Below, one piece after another: positions 9,851 through 19,856 of a stretch of DNA of 54,536 nucleotides (the first letter of the stretch is position 1; each line of letters starts with the position of its first letter). The notes under the pieces are model-generated. The model saw only the letters and a list, made by a program, of their open reading frames with translations, made no database searches and was not told the DNA's origin. The position numbers and the translations under genes were made by a program. The DNA is from Bacteroidota bacterium (lineage in GTDB: Bacteria > Bacteroidota > Bacteroidia > AKYH767-A > JAHEYN01): contig CANFOZ010000010.1 of NCBI GenBank assembly GCA_947448795.1, positions 1 to 54,536 of the forward strand, written 5' to 3'.

Positions 9851-11298
9851 AAAACTTAAAAGAACTTTTATATAAAGCAGGGATCCTCGAAGTACACGGT
9901 ACTACCGATGTGCCTGTTTCGCAAGTTTGTTTTGATTCGCGCAAAGTAGTTGCTGGCAGCTTGTTTGTGGCAATTAAAGGAACGCAATCGGATGGACACC
10001 AATTTATTGCCTCGGTAATCGAGAAAGGTGTTGGATCCATCGTTTGCGAAAGCTTACCGGAGGTGATGCAAGACGGTGTTAGTTACATCCGAGTGAAGGA
10101 TAGCAATATCGCGCTTGCCTTTATCGCTGCTAATTATTACGATAATCCATCCACTCAGATTAAATTGGTTGGAGTTACTGGTACGAACGGTAAAACGACA
10201 ACTGCAACGCTCTTGTTTCGCATGTTTCGCCAACTTGGACATTCGGTGGGTTTGCTCTCGACAGTACGTAACCAGGTGAATGATCAGGTTGTACCAGCTA
10301 CGCACACCACACCCGATGCGCTTCAATTAAACGCCTTGCTTCGGCACATGGTTGACGAAGGTTGTACCCACTGCTTTATGGAAGTTAGCTCGCATGCCAT
10401 CGTTCAGCATCGCGTAACATCTGTTGAATTTGCTGGTGGTGTTTTTACGAACATTACCCACGATCATTTAGATTATCACAAGACGTTTGAAGAATATATT
10501 AAGGCAAAAAAAGGATTTTTCGACCTGCTTGGAAGTGCTGCTTTTGCTCTCGTTAACTCCGATGACAAAAATAGTAAAATCATGGTTCAGAGCACCCATG
10601 CGGAGATCAAGACCTATGCGCTTCGTTCGATGAGTGATTTTAGAGCTAAGATAGTAGAGAATGGTTTCTCTGGTCTTACCCTGCAGATTGGTAGTCAAGA
10701 TGTGTATTGCAAATTGATTGGAAGCTTTAATGCATACAACTTGCTCGCAGCCTATTCTGTTGCTGTTCTTTTAGGCGAAGAGCCACTTTTAGTGCTTACA
10801 GCATTAAGCAGTCTCGATTCTGTAGAAGGGCGCTTTGAATACATTACCTCAGCTAACAAAGTAACAGGTATTGTTGATTACGCACATACGCCGGATGCAT
10901 TGAAAAATGTACTGAGCACCATTCGTGACATTCGAACAGGAAACGAGCAGGTGATTACGATCGTTGGATGTGGCGGCAATAGAGATGCTGCTAAAAGGCC
11001 AGTTATGGCTAGCATCGCATGCGATATGAGCGATCGAGTTATTCTCACTTCAGACAATCCGCGCAACGAGGATCCGCAACTTATTCTTGATGAGATGAAG
11101 CAAGGAGTGCCCCCGCAACATCATAAGAAAACAATGGTGATTGCAGATCGCAGAGAGGCTATAAAAGTGGCATGTTCCTTGGCTGCTAGCGGCGATATTA
11201 TTCTGCTTGCCGGGAAGGGGCATGAGAAATACCAAGAAGTAAAAGGGGTGAAACATCCTTTCGATGATAAAGAAGTATTAAGAGAAATGTTCAACTAA
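9847..11298 (+). CDS. murE: UDP-N-acetylmuramoyl-tripeptide synthetase MurE (GTG start)
   Basis: GVTGTNGKTTTATLLFRM, DNPRNEDP; GTGA overlap with ftsI stop. Confidence 0.95.
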   Translation: MKNLKELLYKAGILEVHGTTDVPVSQVCFDSRKVVAGSLFVAIKGTQSDGHQFIASVIEKGVGSIVCESLPEVMQDGVSYIRVKDSNIALAFIAANYYDNPSTQIKLVGVTGTNGKTTTATLLFRMFRQLGHSVGLLSTVRNQVNDQVVPATHTTPDALQLNALLRHMVDEGCTHCFMEVSSHAIVQHRVTSVEFAGGVFTNITHDHLDYHKTFEEYIKAKKGFFDLLGSAAFALVNSDDKNSKIMVQSTHAEIKTYALRSMSDFRAKIVENGFSGLTLQIGSQDVYCKLIGSFNAYNLLAAYSVAVLLGEEPLLVLTALSSLDSVEGRFEYITSANKVTGIVDYAHTPDALKNVLSTIRDIRTGNEQVITIVGCGGNRDAAKRPVMASIACDMSDRVILTSDNPRNEDPQLILDEMKQGVPPQHHKKTMVIADRREAIKVACSLAASGDIILLAGKGHEKYQEVKGVKHPFDDKEVLREMFN

Positions 11299-11307
11299 AT
11301 TAGTTCG

Positions 11308-12564
11308 ATGCTATACTACCTGTTTCAATATGTTCATAGTCATTACAATTTCCCAGGAGCGGGTGTTTTTCAATACATCTCCTTCCGTGCGGCATTGGCG
11401 ATTATTTTATCCTTGGTTTTTTCCTTGCTATTGGGCAAGCGGATCATTCAATACCTTCTGAGGATGCAGGTTGGTGAAACCATTCGCGACCTCGGTTTGG
11501 ATGGCCAAAAGCAGAAGCAAGGCACCCCGACGATGGGTGGGTTGATCATCATTGCAGCGATTTTAATTCCAACATTTTTGTTGGCAAAACTTCAGAATGT
11601 GTATGTGATTCTTATGATCGTTTCAACCATTTGGTTGGGATTGATTGGTTTCTTGGATGATTATATCAAAGTATTCAAAAAAGATAAGAAAGGGCTAGCC
11701 GGCAAATTTAAAGTGATGGGCCAGGTAGGGCTTGGATTGATTGTAGGCACCGTGCTTTATTTTAATTCGTATGTAGTTGTTCGCGAGCACATTGCTAAAG
11801 AAACAATCTCTTGGGCTCCAAAAAGCAATATTGTAGATGACTTGCAGCAAGGCGAGAATATGATTTTTGACAAGCAGGATGTGAAGTCGATGAAGACTAC
11901 TATTCCTTTCTTTAAAAATAACGAGTTTGATTATGCCGATCTATTATCGTTTCTAGGTAGTGCATACCGTAAGTGGGCTTTCTTGCTCTATATACCGATC
12001 GTCATACTTATTATCACAGCAGTTTCAAACGGCGCTAACATAACGGATGGTATCGATGGCTTAGCGACAGGCACGTCTGCTATTATCGGTGCTACAATCG
12101 GCATCCTGGCGTATGTATCGGGTAACACCGTTTTTGCGAATTACCTGAACATTATGTACATCCCTTATTCGGGTGAGCTAGTCGTTTTTATGAGTGCTTT
12201 TGTTGGTGCTTGTGTGGGTTTTCTTTGGTACAATTCCTATCCCGCTCAGGTATTTATGGGGGACACCGGGAGCTTGGCCTTGGGCGGAATCATTGCCGTA
12301 GCTGCATTGTCGGTTCGAAAAGAGCTTTTGATACCAATCCTATGTGGGATTTTTCTAGTAGAAAATCTATCTGTGGTAATTCAGGTAAGCTATTTTAAAT
12401 ACACCAAAAACAAGTATGGCGAGGGTCGCCGCATCTTCAAGATGTCGCCGTTGCATCACCATTATCAAAAAGAAGGATATCACGAAGCCAAGATTGTGAC
12501 CCGGTTTTGGATTATCGGAATCACCTTGGCTGTATTGACTATCGTAACGCTCAAACTAAGATAA
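11308..12564 (+). CDS. mraY: phospho-N-acetylmuramoyl-pentapeptide transferase
   Basis: [56 protein letters not shown]. Confidence 0.97.
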   Translation: MLYYLFQYVHSHYNFPGAGVFQYISFRAALAIILSLVFSLLLGKRIIQYLLRMQVGETIRDLGLDGQKQKQGTPTMGGLIIIAAILIPTFLLAKLQNVYVILMIVSTIWLGLIGFLDDYIKVFKKDKKGLAGKFKVMGQVGLGLIVGTVLYFNSYVVVREHIAKETISWAPKSNIVDDLQQGENMIFDKQDVKSMKTTIPFFKNNEFDYADLLSFLGSAYRKWAFLLYIPIVILIITAVSNGANITDGIDGLATGTSAIIGATIGILAYVSGNTVFANYLNIMYIPYSGELVVFMSAFVGACVGFLWYNSYPAQVFMGDTGSLALGGIIAVAALSVRKELLIPILCGIFLVENLSVVIQVSYFKYTKNKYGEGRRIFKMSPLHHHYQKEGYHEAKIVTRFWIIGITLAVLTIVTLKLR

Positions 12565-13907
12565 TGACTGCGGCATCGAAACTTGTTGTTCTTGGAGCTG
12601 GTGAAAGTGGCGTTGGCGCTGCTCTTCTCGGCATGAAAATGGGCTTCGATGTCTTTGTTTCTGATGCTGGGAAAATTAAAGATGTTTACCTAGAACGCCT
12701 TGTTAAAAATAGTATCCCCTTTGAGGAAGGCGGTCATGATGAAGAACGCATTCTATCAGCAGCCGAGGTTGTTAAAAGTCCTGGCATACCCGATAATGCG
12801 CCTCTGATTACAAGGCTGAAAGAGAATGGGGTATCGGTGATTTCTGAAATCGAGTTTGCTGCACGCTACGCGAAAGGAAAGATGATTTGCATAACCGGCA
12901 GCAACGGCAAGACTACAACAACCTTGCTGACCTATCATATACTGCGGAAAGCCGGTTTGGATGTTGGCTTAGCTGGTAATGTAGGTAAAAGTTTAGCTGG
13001 CCTTGTTGCTGAACGCGATCGTGACTATTATGTTATTGAGTTGAGCAGTTTTCAATTGGATGGCATGTTCAACTTCCACGCTGACGTAGCGATTTTGCTC
13101 AACATAACCCCAGATCATCTTGATCGATACAACTATGAGATGCAGCAGTATGTCGATTCTAAATTTCGCATCACCAGAAATCAAGGCCCTGAAGATGTCT
13201 TGATTTATTGCCAGGACGATGAGCTCGTAGCAGCGGAGATGAATAAAAGACAATTTCAACAGCAATTAATTCCATTCAGTATAAAGCAGAAGTTTGCTCA
13301 AGGCGGCTTTCTTGAAAACGACCAGATAACAATTCACTATAACGAAAACCAATTCAGTATGTCAATCTTCGAACTTGCATTACAAGGTAAGCACAATGCC
13401 TACAACTCCATGGCTGCGGCTATTGCTGCTCAAACGCTTAACATCCGTAAGGAGGTTATTCGCGAAAGTTTGGAGGATTTTCAAAACATCGAGCACCGTC
13501 TCGAATTTGTTGGTACCGTGCATGGAATCGATTTTATCAACGATTCAAAAGCTACCAATGTAAATTCAACATGGTATGCATTGGAAAGCATGAACAAGCC
13601 TGTTGTGCTTATTCTTGGAGGAAAAGACAAAGGCAATAACTACGCTATGCTTGCCGATCTTGTGAAAGAGAAAGTAAAAGCAATCGTTTGTTTGGGTGTG
13701 GACAATAAGAAGATCCATCGCGCTTTCAAAGATGTTGTGCCTACGATCATCGATACCATGTCTGCAGACGATGCTGTTAGAATGTGTTACAAATTGGGCA
13801 CAAAGGGCGATGCAGTGCTTCTATCTCCTGCCTGCGCTAGCTTCGATTTGTTTGAGAACTATGAAGAGAGAGGTCGTAAATTCAAAGCCGCAGTTAAAGC
13901 ACTTTAG
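12564..13907 (+). CDS. murD: UDP-N-acetylmuramoylalanine--D-glutamate ligase; start at 12564 overlapping mraY stop
   Basis: CITGSNGKTTTTLLTYHIL, ELSSFQLD, FINDSKATN. Confidence 0.96.
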   Translation: MTAASKLVVLGAGESGVGAALLGMKMGFDVFVSDAGKIKDVYLERLVKNSIPFEEGGHDEERILSAAEVVKSPGIPDNAPLITRLKENGVSVISEIEFAARYAKGKMICITGSNGKTTTTLLTYHILRKAGLDVGLAGNVGKSLAGLVAERDRDYYVIELSSFQLDGMFNFHADVAILLNITPDHLDRYNYEMQQYVDSKFRITRNQGPEDVLIYCQDDELVAAEMNKRQFQQQLIPFSIKQKFAQGGFLENDQITIHYNENQFSMSIFELALQGKHNAYNSMAAAIAAQTLNIRKEVIRESLEDFQNIEHRLEFVGTVHGIDFINDSKATNVNSTWYALESMNKPVVLILGGKDKGNNYAMLADLVKEKVKAIVCLGVDNKKIHRAFKDVVPTIIDTMSADDAVRMCYKLGTKGDAVLLSPACASFDLFENYEERGRKFKAAVKAL

Positions 13908-13918
13908 TATTCAAAATA

Positions 13919-15088
13919 ATGAATTGGCTATTCTCTTTTCTAAAAGGTGACCGGATTATCTGGATCGTGGTTATCCTCTTATGTTTTTTTTCCTTGCTAG
14001 CTGTTTATAGTTCAACGGGCACGCTTTCGTATAAATACCAATCGGGTAATACAGAGCATTACCTCTATAAGCATGCGAAGATTTTTTTAATCAGTTTTGT
14101 GCTGTTGTTCGTCGCACACAAAATAAAGTATACCTATTATTCACGCATCTCTATGATTGCGATTTATATCGCGGTTCCGATGCTTTTTTTAACCTTGCTC
14201 TTGGGCACTAATTTAAACGAAGCAAGTCGTTGGATTACCTTGCCTGGAACCTCATTGACTTTTCAAACCTCGGATTTTGCTAAGCTCGCTTTGCTTCTCT
14301 ATATCGCTCGCGTTTTGTCACGCAATCAAGATAATATCAAAGACTTTAAGTCTGGTTTCCTGCCCGTCATTGTGCCGATTGTGTTAGTCTGTGGACTTAT
14401 TCTGCCAGCTAACTTCTCTACATCGGCAGTGCTTTTTGTAACTAGTTTGGTGGTTATGTTCATAGGACGAGTCAATCTTAAATATATTGGTATCATGCTC
14501 GCATCTGGACTTGTGCTGCTGACCATTTTCATAGCCTCTGCGATGTTTACCTACAAGGCTGGTATGGTTAATTCTATTAATCAGCGGGTTTATACATGGA
14601 TTAATCGAACCACGAATTTCGTCGACGGAAACAACGAGAACAACTATCAAGCAGAGCAAGCTAAAATTGCAATAGCCACAGGTGGCTTGACCGGTAAAGG
14701 GCCAGGAGGCAGTACGCAAAGAAATTTTTTACCACATCCGTATTCCGATTTTATTTATGCGATAATCATTGAAGAGTATGGTTTTATTGGTGGAGCGCTC
14801 GTTCTCATCTTGTATGTCTTGCTCTTTTATCGATGTATCTTAATTGTCAAGAAAAACCCTAGGGCCTTCGCCACGCTATTATCTGTAGGGTGTGGCTTTA
14901 GTTTGGTTTTTCAAGCAATGATCAACATGGCCGTGGCCACAAGCATGGGGCCAGTAACAGGTCAACCTCTGCCATTGCTTAGTATGGGAGGCACATCCAT
15001 TATTTTTACGGGTATTGCCATAGGAATTATTTTAAGTGTCAGTCGAGAATCTGAAAGAGAAGAAGGAGGTTCGTTTGAAACAGCGTAA
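13919..15088 (+). CDS. ftsW: FtsW/RodA/SpoVE-family cell division protein
   Basis: Multi-TM, PHPYSDFIYAIIIEEYGFIGG, PLPLLSMGGTS; dcw position. Confidence 0.95.
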   Translation: MNWLFSFLKGDRIIWIVVILLCFFSLLAVYSSTGTLSYKYQSGNTEHYLYKHAKIFLISFVLLFVAHKIKYTYYSRISMIAIYIAVPMLFLTLLLGTNLNEASRWITLPGTSLTFQTSDFAKLALLLYIARVLSRNQDNIKDFKSGFLPVIVPIVLVCGLILPANFSTSAVLFVTSLVVMFIGRVNLKYIGIMLASGLVLLTIFIASAMFTYKAGMVNSINQRVYTWINRTTNFVDGNNENNYQAEQAKIAIATGGLTGKGPGGSTQRNFLPHPYSDFIYAIIIEEYGFIGGALVLILYVLLFYRCILIVKKNPRAFATLLSVGCGFSLVFQAMINMAVATSMGPVTGQPLPLLSMGGTSIIFTGIAIGIILSVSRESEREEGGSFETA

Positions 15089-16190
15089 TCTTAAAGTCAT
15101 TGTAAGCGGCGGTGGAACAGGTGGACATATCTTTCCGGCGATTGCTATTGCTAATGCAATAAAGAAAATTAAACCAGATACGGAGTTTCTTTTTATAGGC
15201 GCTAAGGGCAAGATGGAAATGGAGAAGGTGCCTGCTGCAGGTTTCACTATTGAAGGACTTTGGATCAGCGGTTTGCAGCGTAGGTTGACGATTGATAATT
15301 TGCTGTTTCCTGTTAAAGTAATATCCAGTGTGATTAAGTCACACGCACTAATTAAAAAATTCAAAGCCGATGTCGTAGTTGGTGTTGGCGGTTATGCCAG
15401 TGGCCCGCTTCTTTATGCGGCTACCGGAAGAGGCATTCCTGCCTTGGTTCAAGAACAGAATTCGTATCCAGGCATCACCAATAAAATATTGGCTTCACGA
15501 GTAAATACGATTTGTGTTGCCTACGATGGGATGGAGCGCTTCTTTCCAAAAAATAAATTGATTTTAACCGGCAATCCTGTACGGCAAGATTTGCTGAACT
15601 TACACGGTTTAAAACCAACAGCAGCTGCATTTTTTAATTTAAAAGACGGCATTAAAACGGTGCTTGTAATAGGAGGCAGCTTAGGCGCTCGGACGATTAA
15701 TGAAAGCATCGCTTCTGGCATACAAAAACTAATGGACGAAGGAGTTCAGGTTCTTTGGCAGACTGGTAAATCCTATATATCGGAGGCAAAGGCAATAAGC
15801 GAAAAATATCCGGATCGACTTCGTGTGTTTGATTTCGTTACACGCATGGATTACGCGTATGCTATTGCAGATGTTGTTGTATCAAGAGCAGGAGCTACTT
15901 CCATATCAGAACTGTGCGTTGTGCATAAGCCATGTATTTTGGTGCCCTCACCGAATGTGTCAGAGGATCATCAAACTAAGAATTCAATGGCCATGGTTAA
16001 TCAAGATGCGGCCATGCATGTCAAAGATAGTGAAGCGCGTGCAACTTTGGTGTCAACCTTATTGGCCTTGCTGCATGATGAAAGTCGTATGCAAAGCCTT
16101 ACAACGAATATCGCTCGGCTTGGTAAGCCAGACGCAGCTGAAAGGATAGCTCTTGAAGTACTTAAGTTAGTAAAGAATAAAATAGAATAA
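15075..16190 (+). CDS. murG: UDP-N-acetylglucosamine transferase MurG; probable TTG start at 15075 (GTG at 15036 is the alternative)
   Basis: VIVSGGGTGGHIFPAIAIA, QEQNSYPGITNK, VSRAGATSISEL; AAGGAGG 5 nt upstream of TTG 15075. Confidence 0.92.
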   Translation: MKQRNLKVIVSGGGTGGHIFPAIAIANAIKKIKPDTEFLFIGAKGKMEMEKVPAAGFTIEGLWISGLQRRLTIDNLLFPVKVISSVIKSHALIKKFKADVVVGVGGYASGPLLYAATGRGIPALVQEQNSYPGITNKILASRVNTICVAYDGMERFFPKNKLILTGNPVRQDLLNLHGLKPTAAAFFNLKDGIKTVLVIGGSLGARTINESIASGIQKLMDEGVQVLWQTGKSYISEAKAISEKYPDRLRVFDFVTRMDYAYAIADVVVSRAGATSISELCVVHKPCILVPSPNVSEDHQTKNSMAMVNQDAAMHVKDSEARATLVSTLLALLHDESRMQSLTTNIARLGKPDAAERIALEVLKLVKNKIE

Positions 16191-16192
16191 CC

Positions 16193-17572
16193 ATGCGCTT
16201 GGATACTGTGCGACAAGTTTATTTTGTAGGTGTTGGTGGCATTGGCATGTCCGCCTTAGCGCGCTATTACAAAGCACAGGGTTGTTTCGTGGCAGGTTAT
16301 GACAAAGTGCAAACGTCTTTGACATTGGAGTTGGAACAGGAAGGAATTCGTGTGCATTATAAGGAAGATGTTTCTTTAGTTAAGCAATTGCTTGAGCATC
16401 CCAATTGGATATCGGACACCTTGGTCGTATATACCCCTGCTGTTTTTTCTGTTCATGCCGAACTAGAATATTTGCGAAGCGAAGGCTGTACTGTTTTAAA
16501 ACGCAGCGAGCTGCTCGGTTTAATCACCGAGAATACGTTTACCATTGCTGTCGCAGGAACGCATGGAAAGACAACCACCTCTACCATGATTGCGCATTTG
16601 CTTCGGCATGCAGGTATTGACTTGACCGCTTTTTTAGGCGGGATTTCAAGTAATTACAATACAAATTTATTACTCGGTAAGGATCGATCATCCAAGGCCA
16701 TTGTGGTGGTAGAAGCCGACGAATACGACCGCTCTTTCCTAACGCTTTCGCCAGACATCTCGGTAATCACATCCATGGATGCTGATCATCTTGATATCTA
16801 TGGCAATGCGTCTAGCATGGTAGAGTCGTACATCGATTTTGCAAAACGCCTCAAAGATGGTGGTGTACTATTTAGTCGCTTCGGATTGAGTCCAGGTATT
16901 CCGTTTATAAGCTATGCTGTAGAAAATAAGGAAGCCATCTACCGCGCTGAGAACATACGCATTCAGGATCATCAATATACCTTCGATTTACATACACCGG
17001 ATATCGTTATTGCCGGAATCACGTCGGGCTTGCCGGGTTTGCATAATATTGAAAATGCCGTCGCTGCTGCAGCTGTCGCTTTAAAGATGGGTGTGACTCC
17101 TGATTTAATTAGATCCGGCATATCCTCCTTTCATGGTGTTCGGCGTCGATTCGATTTGCGATACAGCAATGGGGGCCTCACCTATATCGACGATTATGCC
17201 CATCACCCTGAAGAACTGCGGGCTTGCATTTCGTCTGTTCGAGCCATGTATCCAGGCCAAAAAATAACCGGTGTGTTTCAACCCCATCTATTCAGTCGTA
17301 CGCGTGATTTTGCCAGCGGTTTTTCAAAAAGTCTTTCTTTGTTGGATGAGGTGCTTTTGCTAGCGATTTATCCTGCGCGCGAATTACCTATACCTGGTGT
17401 AGTTTCGGAAATGCTTTTAGAGAAGATTACAGCACCATACAAAGCAGTTAAAAGCAGGGCAGAAGTTATGGATATTATTGCCTCCATGCAGGAAGGAGTT
17501 ATCCTAACATTAGGAGCTGGAGATATTGATCAACTTGTTGAACCGATTGTTAACGTTTTGCAAGACCAATGA
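16193..17572 (+). CDS. murC: UDP-N-acetylmuramate--L-alanine ligase
   Basis: VGVGGIGMSALARYY, AGTHGKTTTSTM, YIDDYAHHPEEL. Confidence 0.96.
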   Translation: MRLDTVRQVYFVGVGGIGMSALARYYKAQGCFVAGYDKVQTSLTLELEQEGIRVHYKEDVSLVKQLLEHPNWISDTLVVYTPAVFSVHAELEYLRSEGCTVLKRSELLGLITENTFTIAVAGTHGKTTTSTMIAHLLRHAGIDLTAFLGGISSNYNTNLLLGKDRSSKAIVVVEADEYDRSFLTLSPDISVITSMDADHLDIYGNASSMVESYIDFAKRLKDGGVLFSRFGLSPGIPFISYAVENKEAIYRAENIRIQDHQYTFDLHTPDIVIAGITSGLPGLHNIENAVAAAAVALKMGVTPDLIRSGISSFHGVRRRFDLRYSNGGLTYIDDYAHHPEELRACISSVRAMYPGQKITGVFQPHLFSRTRDFASGFSKSLSLLDEVLLLAIYPARELPIPGVVSEMLLEKITAPYKAVKSRAEVMDIIASMQEGVILTLGAGDIDQLVEPIVNVLQDQ

Positions 17573-18435
17573 AACTGAATCAGATTAATTGGAAAAAGGT
17601 ATTGCGTGTGTTCCTCTGGTCACAGGCCTTGTTGCTTCTTGGGGTAATGTTAGGCTATGTAAATCATGCAGAAAGCCTACAAAAATGCACTGCCTTGGAT
17701 ATACAGATTGACAATGAACCTGCTGGTGTTTATTTCATTGATAAGCAAGACGTTATTGCCATGCTAAATGATCGAGCAATTTATCCTGTCGGAGTACCTG
17801 CTCAAGTAGTTAACACGCATGCTATTGAAGCGCTTTTCGACGACGATCCGTATGTGCTCAACGCCGAGGTTTTTATGAATGTAAAAGGGAAGTTGAACAT
17901 TGAAGTGAAGCAACGCAAAGCGATAATGCGTGTTATCAACTTTAAGGGCGAAAAATTTTACATCGATAGCGTTGGTGCACTTATGCCGATGTCGGATCAA
18001 TACGTTGCTCGTGTTCCTGTGGCTAGCGGATCTATTGCGGGCTCACTCCTATTTACTAAAATAAAGCCCTTTCTAAATACAGAGGATTCAGCCACTGCTA
18101 GTCGTCATGATCTCATGGATAGCTTGTTCGTTCTTGCTGCTTATATAGCCAAGGATGAAGTGCTTTCTGCTTTGGTCGAGCAGGTGTATGTGAATGCGGA
18201 TCATGAGTTCGAACTCATTCCTCTAATTGGTGGTCAGAAAATCCTTTTTGGTGGAATAGAAGACATGGAAGATAAATTCAGCAGACTGCTTGTTTTTTAT
18301 CAGAAAGGACTTGTTCGAAGAGGCTGGGATGCCTATGCAACTATTAACCTGAAATACCGCGATCAAATAGTTTGTACACAGCTAGAAACAGTCGCATCAA
18401 GCAATACGAATCCGTCTAATTTAACAACACATTAA
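17569..18435 (+). CDS. ftsQ: FtsQ-like cell division protein
   Basis: N-terminal TM, POTRA/FtsQ-like region, between murC and ftsA; ATGA overlap. Confidence 0.8.
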   Translation: MKLNQINWKKVLRVFLWSQALLLLGVMLGYVNHAESLQKCTALDIQIDNEPAGVYFIDKQDVIAMLNDRAIYPVGVPAQVVNTHAIEALFDDDPYVLNAEVFMNVKGKLNIEVKQRKAIMRVINFKGEKFYIDSVGALMPMSDQYVARVPVASGSIAGSLLFTKIKPFLNTEDSATASRHDLMDSLFVLAAYIAKDEVLSALVEQVYVNADHEFELIPLIGGQKILFGGIEDMEDKFSRLLVFYQKGLVRRGWDAYATINLKYRDQIVCTQLETVASSNTNPSNLTTH

Positions 18436-18449
18436 TATCTTTTAATAAA

Positions 18450-19727
18450 ATGGAAAACTCTGGAATTGTAGTTGGCCTAGATATTGGCACAACAAAAATC
18501 TGTGCTATTGTAGGGCGTAAAAATGAACATGGTAAATTGGAAATTCTCGGCATGGGTAAGGCCGAATCCATTGGAGTCACACGAGGTGTGGTTTCCAATA
18601 TAGAGCGGACGGTGAGCTCTATAAAGCAGGCTGTTCAAGAGGCAGAAGCCAAGTCTGGTGTTGATATCAAGGTGGTTAATGTGGGTATTGCTGGTCAGCA
18701 TATAAAAAGTCTTCAGCATCGAGGCATGCGCACGCGTAACTCTACAGACGAGGAGATTTCACAGAAAGACATCGATTTGATAATCGAGGATATGTATAAA
18801 CTTGCAATGCTTCCAGGCGAAGAGATTATTCATGTCATTCCACAAGAATATATCGTCGATAGCGAGCAAGGTATCAAAGATCCGATTGGCATGTCAGGTA
18901 TTCGATTAGAAGCAAATTGCCACATCATCACCGGACTCGTAGCTGCCGTCAACAACATCAAAAAATGTGTAGAGCGAGCTGGCTTGACTGTGTCAGACCT
19001 TGTCCTTGAACCCTTAGCATCATCCGAAGCTGTTTTGTTGGATGAGGAAAAAGAAGCGGGTGTTGTACTTGTCGATATAGGTGGTGGTACTACCGATGTG
19101 GCCATTTTTCAGGATGGAATTATTAGACATACAGCCGTCATTCCTTTTGGAGGCAATGTCATCACCGAAGATATTCGTGAAGGTTGTTCCATCATTAAAA
19201 ATCAGGCAGAACTTTTGAAGGTGAAATTTGGATCTGCACTTGCAAGTGAAAACTTAGATAACGAGATCGTAAGCATACCAGGTTTGCGTGGTCGCGAGCC
19301 AAAAGAGATTTCATTGAAGAACCTATCGCACATCATTCAAGCGCGTATGGAAGAGATCATCGAGCAAGTTTACTATGAGATCAAGAGTTCGGGCTTCGAA
19401 AAGAAACTTATTGCGGGTATCGTAGTTACCGGCGGCGGTTCGCAACTCAAGCACATTCGTCAACTGATGGAATACATCACCGGCATGGATACGCGCATTG
19501 GCTATCCAACGGAACATGTTGCCTCCGTAAAAGCGGATGATGTTAAAAGCCCTGTTTACGCAACCACTGTTGGACTTGTTTTACTTGGTTTGCGCAGGTA
19601 TGAACACGATTTAAACAATACCGCAAAACCAAAGCAGCCAACCAAAAAGAACGGCAGTTTCTTCGATAAACTTTTCAAAAGTGGGAAGGAGTGGTTTGAA
19701 GAAGATCAGACAGATAAAATACTTTAA
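18450..19727 (+). CDS. ftsA: cell division protein FtsA
   Basis: VGLDIGTTKICAIVG, VLVDIGGGTTDVAIF; C-terminal amphipathic FFDKLFKSGKEWFEE. Confidence 0.97.
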   Translation: MENSGIVVGLDIGTTKICAIVGRKNEHGKLEILGMGKAESIGVTRGVVSNIERTVSSIKQAVQEAEAKSGVDIKVVNVGIAGQHIKSLQHRGMRTRNSTDEEISQKDIDLIIEDMYKLAMLPGEEIIHVIPQEYIVDSEQGIKDPIGMSGIRLEANCHIITGLVAAVNNIKKCVERAGLTVSDLVLEPLASSEAVLLDEEKEAGVVLVDIGGGTTDVAIFQDGIIRHTAVIPFGGNVITEDIREGCSIIKNQAELLKVKFGSALASENLDNEIVSIPGLRGREPKEISLKNLSHIIQARMEEIIEQVYYEIKSSGFEKKLIAGIVVTGGGSQLKHIRQLMEYITGMDTRIGYPTEHVASVKADDVKSPVYATTVGLVLLGLRRYEHDLNNTAKPKQPTKKNGSFFDKLFKSGKEWFEEDQTDKIL

Positions 19728-19856
19728 ACTCAACAGGTTCTGAAAGCTGTTTTATACAACCTTGAATTAACAGGTCTAAGTTGAAAACTTGGATACTCAA
19801 AAAAAATGCAGCCCCCGCGCTAAGCTAACTTTACATAAATATAAACACCTGATAAC

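Noticed and set aside
16193-19856. Lack of ddl, murB and murF in the dcw cluster as a sign of unusual peptidoglycan
   Set aside because: These genes commonly lie elsewhere in Bacteroidota; absence from this window is not informative
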